A DNA stretch of 15,199 nt from assembly GCA_015679605.1 (NCBI GenBank), contig JAAAVE010000611.1, positions 878 to 16,076 on the forward strand. The letters run 5' to 3'. Below the pieces are notes generated by a model. That model did no database searches. It worked only from the letters and a program-made list of their open reading frames with translations, and was not told where the DNA came from. Shown here in pieces: positions 1 to 7,847 of this stretch; the stretch's first letter is position 1; the number at the start of each line of letters is the position of its first letter. Position numbers and translations under genes: made by a program. The stretch comes from Podila epigama. Taxonomy: Eukaryota > Mortierellomycota > Mortierellomycetes > Mortierellales > Mortierellaceae.

Positions 1-642
1 AAAAAAAGTGGATGAGAGAATAGAGCCCGCGCTGCAACCCCTACTCATATCAACGTGTTGAGTTGACGAACTTAAAAAAGGAGGAAGTGACAGGTCGCCT
101 ATCCCACGTTCGTCCACAGACATCGTGCTTAGCATTGTCGATAGGGTTGCAAGACTAGGACAATATATACATAGTCAAAGCGCAAATGCTTCTCAGTGCT
201 TTGAGACGCGTTAATAATAATGACAGGTAAGGCGGGCGAACATGTGTGAGCTATGACACCTTGACACAGAATCACGCGTTTAGATTAACCTTGAGGTAGA
301 ACAGAATTGCAGATGAGGTTCATGGGATGCTAAAAACGCGGAACTCTACGCACCAAACGGAAAGGGCGCTATTGACTGTTGGCAGCGCTGTTGATTAAAG
401 TTTCATTTAAAGTTTTAAAGTTTTTCGATGTCGATCTTCAATCTAATTTTTTTTTTCAACAAGTCGCGTCCTCAATTCATTCCTCTGCTCATCACCGACC
501 ATATACCGCCTCACTCTCTCGCCAAGTTCACACTTGTATAATCCCAATATTATCCTTGTATATAATTTATGATTTATGTAGAAAGTGAATGGTAACGGTA
601 TTGTGTGTTCAATATGCATCTTTTCATTTTTTTTCATTTTCT
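1..642. other. 3' flank of the RasGEF gene and intergenic DNA
   Basis: No coding region or RNA gene is recognisable here. The part next to 643 is expected to hold the 3' untranslated region of the minus-strand RasGEF gene; read on the minus strand it is A/T-rich after the stop, but I see no canonical AATAAA signal. Short ORFs at 379-588 (plus) and 443-637 (minus) overlap each other, have no family resemblance and are A/T-driven, so I do not call them. The first 370 bases show no repeats or tRNA-like A/B boxes. Confidence 0.6.
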
Positions 643-709
643 TTACAATCCAGTTGCATGGAAGACGCTGTTGATATGCTCCACAGTGTTGGGCGATGTC
701 ATCTTGTCA
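643..709 (-). other. RasGEF terminal exon 5, 21-residue C-terminal tail
   Basis: The long frame seems to stop at CCT CGG TAA (822-824), but that TAA lies inside a consensus donor, CG|GTAAGT. A TAAATAG acceptor at 711-710 follows 116 nt downstream, after a CTAAC branch-like motif. Splicing restores the codon as CGT (Arg) and continues DKMTSPNTVEHINSVFHATGL to a TAA at 645-643. The result keeps the conserved EPR end seen in SOS/Cdc25 domains and adds 21 residues. Intron retention would end the protein at EPR, so both forms may be made. Confidence 0.65.
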
Positions 710-3700
710 CTATTTATGAGTAGAAAGAAAAGAAAAAGGACAGCGACATGTTAGAGAGAGATAAAGATAGAGAAAAGAGAGGCAGATGATGACATTTGCA
801 AATGTACTTCTGTTAGAAAACTTACCGAGGTTCAAGTGCCAAACTCATGTCATACAGATCCGCAACCGACTTTGTGCAGTCCAAACCACGACGGATGAAT
901 GCCTGAATCTCTGGTACGGCCGTCAGGCAATAGGGCACCGATTGGTACTGTTGAATCTCACGAATCACCTCTGCAGTCTTGACACGCTTGTAAAAGTTGA
1001 TGAGGTGTGTTGTCTTTTTCAAAAAGTCAGCGTTACCATCCTGAATCATGACCAGATCTGTCAGGTACATGCCCACAAAGGGCACACAAGGTGGGTTCAC
1101 ATTGTGCAGCACATCTCGGTATTCAGCCCAGTTTTTGGCCACGCCCATCATCTGCTGCATATCCATGAAGGAGGTCATGGTACGCATTGGTACTTGTTCC
1201 CATGTACGCTTCAATCGGTGAATCGGTGATTGCGACAAGGCGGCCATTGTGGCCGACAACATACTAAAGTTGTTGAGCTGGCTCAGCTTCTCAGCAATCA
1301 TCACCAAATGACGAATAACCAGAACACGCTTCTTGAGCTCCTTCTCCGACAAGACCAACTCGTTGATCCAGTTGGCATACAGGTTACTGGTCTCAATCAT
1401 CTTTTTGATGTTCACTGCCTTGGCAGCCACTTCAGGGTCCTCGCTTGTCCAGGCTTTGGCAAGACACTCAACAGGCTTGATCTTGTTGTACACATTTGCC
1501 TCCATAATTGTCAACTGGCGCGCAAACTCGAGAGGATCCAGTTCAAGGAACTTGATTTTCTTAAGATTACGGGGGATAATGGGTGTAGGCGCCTGTGTCG
1601 TCAGGTTCAATACCATCTTTCGGAAGGCTCCCTCGGATTGCTCACGCTTCTCTACAAGTTTGATCAACTGTACAGCTGCAAAACTCATCGTGTCCTTCAT
1701 CGCTGCGGATCCTGAAAATTCCTTGATCATTCCCAGTGCTTCTCGGTCATCTGCCTCATCTTCCAGGTAATAGTTCTCAAGCCACGATTTGATAATGTTA
1801 AAGACACGGAGACGAATGGGGGTCAACTTTTTCTCTGTCCAAATCTCGAGTTCCTCTGCGTCAAGACCCAGAGGGGGCACAATTGTGAATCGGCGGAACA
1901 GGTGTGTGAAGAGCTCCCGAGTGGTGGTGAAGGAGCGGTATGAGAGCAAGAAAGTGGCGATAAAGTTGGAATCCAAACCATCGTGCAATGTCAAACGCTC
2001 AATCAAGGCTGGCAGCGTTCCACCCTTGACCTGACCTTCAGCATTCAAGATGATCTCATGAGGCTGGTAGTCGTAATCGAGGTACCAAAGCTGAGTATTC
2101 GAACGTCCGGGAGCATCATCTCCCAACAGCTTCTTGACCTTATTGTCCCGCATGTCGTATCGCATGGATGAGCCGCCGCTGGCAAAGGATCCGTCAGAGG
2201 GCGAGGTTGGGAAAGGATAGCCTTGTTGAGGTCCACGACCAGCATATTCATTGCCAGGTGTTTGTTGACTCGCGTTGGAGTGAGCCGAAAAGATGGAGGG
2301 CTGTGAATCGGAGCGGTTGCGTCTCGCCATGGCATTTGCAGGGTTACCGAGATTGGACGAGGCGTTGCGAGGAGTCATATCGGGCTCGATATCCGAGTCA
2401 TTGTCGTGGTTGTAGATGCTGTTGGCGGGCTCGTTGACGGGGGTGAGAGAGGGCTTGCGGCCGTTGCTATAGTACTGTGGAGCGCGAACCGCGGATGCAC
2501 TAGCGTCCGAGATCTCCTTTTCCTGGACCAAGGTACGCGTCGCAGCCACGAGGCTCTGAGCAGCCTTGTCGGTAGTCAGAGTGGTGTTGAGTGCCAGGTC
2601 CAGGGTTTGACCTACTGCCAACATGTCTGTGGCCGACTGGATGGCCATCACCAAGGAAGCGGTGCTACCGTGCAACGCCTGTTTGGTCGTCCTGACCTCA
2701 GCAAAGACTTTATCAGGAATCGTGTTTGGTTCAGCAGAAACAGTAGTCGTAAAGTCGGTGACGAGGGTGAGGAGTGAGCCAAGCTGGGAGATGGTCTGAC
2801 GGGCCTGGGTCACGAGCTGGGCTGACTGAGCCGAGTTCATGACAGGGTTGGCAGAGGAGATACCGTGGTGGGAGCTGAGACGGAGGTTGGGGCTGGGGCT
2901 CTCGATGAGTTTTTCGATCTGCATAGCCAGGACATTGATGGCCTTGGAGGCGCTCTTGGAGTAGTAGTCCAACTGGCTGAGAATGCTCTGAGTGTTGAGT
3001 TGAGAACCAAAGACTTTGCGGTCAGGCGTCGTGCCATTGTCGCTTCTGAGCGAGGCGTTGGAGAGGGCGCGGTCGAGGGTGCGGGCGGCGGCCTTTGCCT
3101 TGAGCGGGCTCTTGACGTCGGTGACGAGACGGGCGTCGACTTGGTGGACGGCGATCTCTGCAGCAATTGCAGTGGAGATGTAATTTTGGGCAGCGGTCCT
3201 GACTTCTTTGGCATCGGACTGGAGTTTGGTGACAGCGTCGAGGGAGGGCCAGACGCTGGAGGCCATCTTGGCAGAGAGAACGAGCTTTGAGAGGGCGGCC
3301 ATGATTTGGCGGTGATGCATCTTGAGGCCGCGGTGCTGACGCATGATGGCGGCGTCTTTGTCGACGGTGCCGGAGGCGTAGAGCATGACGCGGATGGCTT
3401 CGACGACGATGGAGGATTGGATGAGGTAGTAAGGCTTGTAGCCTTTTTCGGATGAATTGAGTAGGTTCTGGATAGCGGCAGAGGTATGCTCTGAGAGCGA
3501 GTCCCAAGTGGGCTCTGGGTCAAATGGGTTGGGCAAGGTTGGCAGTGGGGGGAGACCTTCGACGGACTCTTGGGGCATGGCTGGGGCCAAGCCCGAAGGT
3601 TTTCTAGCTGCAGCAAGAGTGAGAGCCGGGTCTGTCGTAGAGCCAGTGGTGCTTGAGTTGTCGCCAGCAGCCTACGAGTGTGACCATATGAGAGAGAGTG

Positions 3701-6236
3701 CGTGTATGTGATGGATGGTGAGGAGGATGGAAGAAGAGTGTGAGTAGCAAGAAATGGAAAAGTACCGCGCAAGTGGTACCAAAGTGTCGGGGTTGAGAAA
3801 AGAGACGAATAAAGTTAACATGGGCCTGGCCAATTTGACAGAGCCATTAGGATGGGATGGGGGACCATTTGTTTTTTGTTGTTGATATTCGTTCGATAGT
3901 CGCCTTTTTCCATTCTTTTATGGTTGTCTCCAACAAGTTTTGCCGAAACAAAGTTATGAATGAATCAAGTCTTTTTAGAAGATTCAAGGAATATCGATAA
4001 TCTTAAAAAAAAGGGCTGGGGGTGGATATGGATGTGGGGGGAAGAAAACAAAAATAATGGGGAGAGAGAGAGAGAGAAAAAAAACTTGGCCCAAACGCCG
4101 CCATTTCTTTCAAAGAGAGCGCCAACGTGTGCATTACAAAGAGCATGGCCATTGACATGTACAATACCTTGTTGCCTGATGAATGGGTGCTGGAAGCACG
4201 CGAGAGGAGAGAGCCATTCTGCTGAGGCTGGCCCTCATGATCATGTTCCTGATCCTGGTCCTGGTCCTGACCCTCATCGTCCTCCACTTCAGAGTTGTAC
4301 CATCCATTTCCGTTCGAGGTCGATTCTCGCACCGACCATCCAGCTCGGCCTATGGTGTGACAAAGGTACCAGAGGGAGTAAGTTTAGTTTTGACAGGCTA
4401 GAAGAGAGAGAGAGTGTGTGTGTGTGTGATGACCCCAATTTCATGTGCGCGCATGGTGTTAAATGAAAAGGAGGCCGAAGGGCACATGAAGAAAGAAAGG
4501 GAGGTCTTCTTTCTCTGTCCATTGCTGTATTGCTCTCATTTTGTTTGTCAATGTTGTTTTTTCTTTTTTCTTTTTTCTTCTTGCCAATGTTGATGTTGTT
4601 GTTCCTGCTTATGTTGTTGTTCCTGCTTATGATGTTGTTCTTGCTCATGATGTTGTTCTTGCTCTCCCCTTCTTTGTTGTTTCCATCATGCTGCATGATG
4701 TGTGAGAATTGACCAATACGGTCACCACAAACAACCGACCATCGTTTGACTAGAACAACACGCCTTATTTTCGTTTCTTTTCTTTTCTTTTCTTCCTTGC
4801 ACTGTTTGTTTGGTCAACTTGCCTGATGCATCGGGGTTGGGTGTGTCAGCACTCATGGTACTAGCCTGGTCCTCTGGCTCGGGGATGGTCCAGCTTGACT
4901 CCTGAGTACGCTGGTTGTAATAAAAGACTTGGCCATCTGGCGTTGTCTGCGGCAGCCAGAGGTCATCAGTTCCCTACAATTAAAAAAAAAATCAAGAGCA
5001 AAAGGAGGCATCGGGATGTTTGATATTCGATATGAGTAAAGACAGAGATATGCAAGAGGATAAATGAAATGAAAAGGGAATAGATGATGATAACAGGGCA
5101 ACACCCAATGACAAAGACGAAAACCATCGTCTTGGAGTACGGTGTAATCATGATGAAAGTGAACGAGTGCAGCGTGCAGCGTGCAGAATGCATTGGAGGA
5201 GGAACACTCTGCCTGACTGGCTGCAACCTTGCGCTCTCTCTCCTTCACACAGACATGTCAACACTCGGTTCAGTGTAACCACAATTGGTCAACAAAAACA
5301 AAGTATTTGTTTGATGAATGCCTTCTGTGGTTCCTGTATGGCTCTTGTTGTTTTTGTTGTTATTTTTGTTGTTGTTGTTGCTGTTGATGTTGTTCTTCTT
5401 GTTGATATTACTACTACCACTTCTACAGCCACCACCTGCACGGAAATATGACATTTGTTTGAAATGCAGTGGCATGTGCAGCAACCGTACTCTCGGGCGA
5501 CATAAGACGAAAGCACAGTTGTCCTATCCATCCATCCAAACGGTAATGCCATTTGATTCATATGACAAGAACCATGCCATTGTACAAAACGTGAAAAAAC
5601 GTGCGAGTACAAGGGGAGGCAAGGGACTTCATCTGGTGTCACTTCAAATGCTCCCCTTCCCCCCTCTCAATCGACTGTTTTGCCTCAACAATGTCTGTGT
5701 TTCTTTTTTTGTGATTCCATGACTCGATTTGTTGTTACCCATTGGGCACGATAAGATAACAACACCGCTCATCCCACTGCACAATTTTCAATTTTTGGGG
5801 TCATTTTACACAAGTGAGGATGGCCCAGGGTGATAGAAGAGTGCGAGTGAGAGTGAGAGTGAGAGTGAGGGAAGAGATGACAAGGGTTGATGGAGGTGGA
5901 ATGGAAGAGAGATTGTTTATACACATATGTGTGAAAGTGTGTTTGTATGATTGTATAAGAGTGATGAAGAATAGGAACACTTACATCGACATCATCACCA
6001 TCTTGCTCGGCATCTTCATCCTGACTGTCGAGTTCATCCTCACCAACGACCTCGACATAGTTGGAAGGGAACCAGCCCTGGCGACCTTGGCAATGACCAG
6101 CCCACCAACCCGATTCGAGCTGTGCCAGAACCTGGATCACATCACCCTTTTTGAAGGTGAGGTTGGTTGCGTCCTCGGAATCAAAGTCATACATGGCTCT
6201 GACGAGGATCTGCACCTCAAAAGTCTCGGAGACCAT
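643..6236 (-). CDS. Cdc25-type Ras guanine-nucleotide exchange factor (SH3-WW-RasGEF_N-RasGEF), 5 exons
   Basis: Predicted activator of Ras GTPases at membranes, swapping GDP for GTP. My model is complement(join(643..709,826..3671,4168..4349,4862..4973,5985..6236)), 3459 nt, 1152 residues; all junctions are GT-AG and in phase. Domains: SH3 about 10-64 (AMYDF, ESGWWAG, GWFPSNYVEV); WW about 89-117 (W90, YY102-103, W112, P115); acidic Asp/Gln linker about 140-160; Ala/Ser-rich helical region about 240-560; low-complexity Ser/Asn linker about 570-690; RasGEF_N about 724-860; RasGEF about 893-1130, with the NNFSML and PCVPFVGMYLTDL motifs typical of Cdc25/SOS catalytic domains. The start at 6236 has a strong context (CCACCATGG). 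SH3 plus C-terminal RasGEF matches yeast Cdc25 organisation, though the protein is shorter than yeast Cdc25. Introns 1-3 are long (1011, 512, 496 nt) and repeat-rich; intron 4 is 116 nt. I am sure of the catalytic identity, less so of the exact exon 2 donor. Confidence 0.9.
826..3671 (-). other. RasGEF exon 4, helical region and REM-RasGEF catalytic module
   Basis: This 2846-nt exon begins after the acceptor CACTCGTAG at 3672, in phase 0 with exon 3 (AAGDNSSTTG), and stays open to the last donor. It carries about 949 of the 1152 residues. The first 320 or so are Ala/Ser/Leu-rich and predicted helical; I cannot name that fold. Then come a Ser/Asn/Gln/Pro linker with an RRNRSDSQPS segment that looks like a basophilic phosphorylation site (inference), REM (about 724-860) and the catalytic CDC25 homology domain (about 893-1130). 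Confidence 0.88.
3672..4167 (-). other. RasGEF intron 3 (496 nt)
   Basis: This is non-coding DNA between exons 3 and 4 on the minus strand, with donor GTATTG and acceptor CGTAG. It holds a (GA)n tract at about 4062-4077 and A- and T-rich runs. ORFs crossing it are out of phase with the gene or have random composition. I see no further exon. Confidence 0.6.
4168..4349 (-). other. RasGEF exon 3, acidic/Gln linker
   Basis: The acceptor CACACCATAG precedes 4349 and the donor AAG|GTATTG follows 4168. The exon enters with two bases completing a split codon and leaves in phase 0. It encodes about 61 residues: a Trp-containing start (RAGWSVRESTS), an acidic repeat of alternating Asp and Gln (EGQDQDQDQEHDHEG), then a Ser-rich end. 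It is low in complexity and probably a flexible linker. In-frame stops upstream (a TAA a little 5' of the acceptor) limit how far the exon could extend, which supports this boundary. Confidence 0.7.
4404..4428. repeat. Compound (GA)n(GT)n microsatellite
   Basis: About five GA dinucleotides run straight into about seven GT dinucleotides. It lies in RasGEF intron 2, just upstream of exon 3 in the direction of transcription, and reads as a CA/CT tract on the transcript strand. Confidence 0.85.
4593..4664. repeat. 18-bp minisatellite, four tandem units
   Basis: There are four contiguous 18-bp units. Units 1 and 2 (4593-4610, 4611-4628) are identical, ATGTTGTTGTTCCTGCTT. Units 3 and 4 (4629-4646, 4647-4664) are identical to each other, ATGATGTTGTTCTTGCTC, and differ from the first pair at a few sites. 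This pairing suggests stepwise duplication. It lies in RasGEF intron 2. Confidence 0.9.
4862..4973 (-). other. RasGEF exon 2, WW domain
   Basis: After a TTTTAATTGTAG acceptor at the 4974/4973 boundary, the phase 0 frame reads GTDDLWLPQTTPDGQ, then VFYYNQRTQESSWTIPEP: a textbook WW domain with W90, the aromatic pair Y102-Y103 and W112-x-x-P115. This joins directly to phase 0 exon 1. The next exon needs a phase 1 donor. Two fit: GCTA|GTACCA (exon end 4862, used here) and ATGA|GTGCTG (exon end 4853, adding three residues). WW domains bind proline-rich or phospho-Ser/Pro peptides. The domain call is firm; the 3' boundary is uncertain by 9 nt. Confidence 0.82.
5345..5405. repeat. Imperfect (TTG)n trinucleotide tract
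   Basis: An interrupted run of TTG/GTT triplets with T-rich spacers, reading as CAA/AAC on the RasGEF transcript strand. It gives rise to spurious poly-Asn/Lys and poly-Leu/Val reading frames. It is intronic. Confidence 0.8.
5845..5868. repeat. GAGTGA hexanucleotide repeat, four units
   Basis: Four perfect contiguous copies of GAGTGA lie in RasGEF intron 1, close to its 5' end. On the transcript strand this is a TCACTC pyrimidine-rich tract. Confidence 0.9.
5985..6236 (-). other. RasGEF exon 1, SH3 domain
   Basis: Exon 1 encodes 84 residues and ends in phase 0 after GTC GAT, followed by a consensus donor GTAAGT at 5984-5979. It is almost exactly one SH3 domain plus an acidic tail (Asp/Glu-rich, residues 66-84). 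The aromatic ligand-binding residues are present: Y16 and F18 in AMYDF, W44, and P57 and Y60 in GWFPSNY. It would bind proline-rich partners. The open frame past 5985 reads into the intron and looks random. Confidence 0.88.
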
Positions 6237-6413
6237 GGTGGAGGGATCTGATGAAGATGGAGAAGAGGGAAGGAAAGGTGTGCTAGTGTAGTTTTACAAT
6301 AATACAATGAGGGTTGTGAGGGTTGAGGGAGGGAGACTGGAAGGGAATGAAAAAAAGGTAGAAAGGATGAAGAGATGGAAGAAGAGGTGACTTGACTGAG
6401 CGACGGGATGAAT

Positions 6414-6499
6414 GAGATGGAGATGAGATGGAGATGGAGATGAGATGGAGATGGGGGATGGAGAAGAGATGAAGGATGGGATGGGATGGGATGGGATGG
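6414..6499. repeat. GAGATG/GATGG purine-rich tandem repeats
   Basis: Two tandem 17-bp units, GAGATGGAGATGAGATG (6414-6430 and 6431-6447), are followed by related sequence and then five perfect GATGG pentamers (6475-6499). The plus strand is nearly pure purine/T, and the RasGEF-sense strand is a CT-rich tract. The repeats lie in the putative RasGEF leader or a leader intron. Confidence 0.88.
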
Positions 6500-6567
6500 A
6501 TGAAAGACAAAGTGTGCAAAAGTGAAATGTGTGGGGAAAGGTGTGAACAAAAAAAACCAAAGTGGAC

Positions 6568-6656
6568 AGCACACTCGTTCACAGCACACACAGCACACAC
6601 ACTCACACTCAACACAGCACCCACACAGCAACACCCACACAACGCACACACACAAC
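6568..6656. repeat. CA-rich low-complexity tract
   Basis: An imperfect (CA)n/(ACACAG)n tract, TG-rich on the minus strand. It produces Cys/Val-rich and His/Thr-rich spurious frames on the two strands. It lies in the divergent intergenic region, next to the purine-rich repeats. Confidence 0.8.
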
Positions 6657-6713
6657 TCTCTTCTTTCTCTCTTTCTTACTTTGAGAGCGAATGGGTGAAT
6701 GAGTGGAATGGGG

Positions 6714-7300
6714 CATGCTTTTCTGCTTTTTTGCTCGCTTCTGAGTGGTGCTTTTTTTTTTTAACCTTCTTCTTCCACTCTTCTTTTTCTTCTTCTTCTA
6801 CTCCTACAGCAATCAAATTAAAAGTAGAGTGTAGATTGTGCTCCTTCCTAATCGGGATCTTTGTCCGCGCGCTCTCAGCTGGTTTTGCCTGTGCTGGTTT
6901 GCCTATACTTCTTTCCTGTTTGTCACATCCAGCCCAGCCTGTCTTAGAGGACAGCAAAATCGTACTGTCTGATACAACACACAAGAGACGTTGAGTGTTC
7001 GAGAATCTCACTCTCTCTATTCAACTTGGTATTGTACCTAGCTTGCTAACTATATACAACATACAGCAGACTTGCTTTCATTGTTCCCCCACCCATCCCA
7101 TGTCAACATCCAACAAATCCCAAGTCCTAGCGCAAACACGTCAATTGGCTATTAACACCTTGGATAAAGATATTGCTTAATCCTCACTTTAGCACGCCCT
7201 GTCATCCCCCTCTCACAAGTACTAGCGAGTGCTACTACATGCTCCAACAGACGCCAAAGTGCCAATTTATGTCCTAGAGTTTCTGGAAATGAAATCTATG
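6714..7300. promoter_or_regulatory. Core of a divergent promoter region between RasGEF and the nucleoporin gene
   Basis: This is what remains between the two ATG-free leaders. The two genes point away from each other, so initiation for both is most likely here or nearby. A TATATA element at 7051-7056 (plus orientation) and an inverted CCAAT motif (ATTGG at 7144-7148) are visible, but both are short enough to arise by chance. There are T-runs near 6750 and a TTCTTCTTCTTCT tract near 6784. No ORF in it resembles a protein. Confidence 0.35.
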
Positions 7301-7847
7301 TGGACTTCCCTTCAGAAAAAATACGGTGACGTGTGACAAGTTAATATTCGATTTAAAAAGGTATATCAAGAACGCGCCCTGTTCCAAAATAAGCAGGGCT
7401 CGCCCAACTACTTTTTTTTTTTATTTTTTTTGTTTGCATTCCTTCCATTTGTTGTTGACCCATTGTCTTCTTCCTTGTCATTCCATCAATTTCTCACTTC
7501 TTTCAGAGAATCTGGATATTCTGGAGGGGAAAAAAGAAAAAATACGAGAAGCTCTAGGAAAATCGATATTCACAACAGCGACAAACTTCAACAACAGCTT
7601 TTTCGTTCCTTTATCAAATTCATCAATCAGGATCCATCACAGATCTGATTCGCCTCTTCACATCACCCTAGTCCCCCAACCTCTTGTAAGAAAAAAAAAA
7701 ACCAAACTTGATCAACACAAAGTATCAAACACTACAACCGATACACATTAACCAACATCCGTCATCTCCGTTGTTTTTGATTTCTTCACGCACGCACACT
7801 CTCTCACACAAAAAAAAAACACGACCCAATCTACAGAACACAACTTA
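7301..7847 (+). promoter_or_regulatory. Putative nucleoporin 5' leader, ATG-free
   Basis: The last plus-strand ATG before the start codon is at 7298-7300; the following 547 bp contain none, although about eight would be expected by chance at this composition. This supports the start at 7848 and suggests a long leader free of upstream ORFs. A possible 5' UTR intron runs from TT|GTAAGA at 7686 to CTACAG at 7836. The start context (CTTAATGG) is mediocre. Confidence 0.4.

Larger units (their letters stand above)
4350..4861 (-). other. RasGEF intron 2 (512 nt)
   Basis: This is non-coding DNA between the WW exon and exon 3. It contains a compound GA/GT microsatellite, an 18-bp minisatellite and a TTTTC-rich tract near 4771-4795. 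The repeat-driven ORFs on both strands (4289-4696 minus, 4530-4712 plus) are artefacts of these tracts. Confidence 0.6.
4974..5984 (-). other. RasGEF intron 1 (1011 nt)
   Basis: This long intron separates the SH3 exon from the WW exon, with donor GTAAGT and acceptor TTGTAG. Exons 1 and 2 join in phase 0 without needing another exon. It contains a TTG-rich tract and GAGTGA repeats. I looked for other family-like coding segments in all minus-strand frames and found none, but a short exon cannot be excluded. Confidence 0.6.
6237..6713 (-). promoter_or_regulatory. Putative RasGEF 5' leader, ATG-free on the minus strand
   Basis: Reading upstream from the RasGEF start, no ATG occurs on the minus strand until 6716-6714, a stretch of 477 bp, although the plus strand of the same DNA is full of ATG. 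The transcript strand is strongly pyrimidine-rich. A possible 5' UTR intron has donor A|GTAAGA at 6679 and acceptor CTTCATCAG ending at 6247, just before the CCACCATGG start. The transcription start cannot be seen from sequence alone. Confidence 0.4.

Noticed and set aside
1-370. A possible tRNA or small RNA gene in the left flank
   Set aside because: No A-box/B-box pair or cloverleaf stems could be found by eye on either strand.
822-824. TAA as the RasGEF stop codon
   Set aside because: Not fully rejected: it lies within a consensus donor and an in-phase final exon exists, so I prefer 643-645 as the stop and keep TAA at 822-824 as an intron-retention form.
786-2777. A series of plus-strand ORFs antisense to the RasGEF (786-1229, 1230-1715, 1333-1770, 2406-2777)
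   Set aside because: They lie entirely opposite a conserved catalytic exon and have no family resemblance.
2837-3772. A 311-codon minus-strand ORF overlapping RasGEF exon 4 in another frame
   Set aside because: It is Ser/Pro/Thr/Arg-rich with no domain, and shadows the conserved frame; its length comes from the G/C-rich third positions of the true frame.
4530-4712. A Leu/Met/Phe-rich ORF resembling a membrane helix
   Set aside because: Its hydrophobic repeat is the direct translation of the 18-bp minisatellite and T-rich tract.
6137-6655. Minus-strand ORFs rich in Cys, Pro, His and Ser
   Set aside because: They translate the CA-rich and GATGG repeat tracts; the 3' part is the SH3 exon in another frame.
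6476-6994. A 172-codon plus-strand ORF in the divergent intergenic region
   Set aside because: The first half is repeat-derived Thr/His, the rest lacks any motif, and it lies in leader/promoter DNA.
7326-7751. A 141-codon plus-strand ORF upstream of the nucleoporin
   Set aside because: It contains no ATG (it begins at a non-ATG codon) and has random, T-run-driven composition; better explained as leader.
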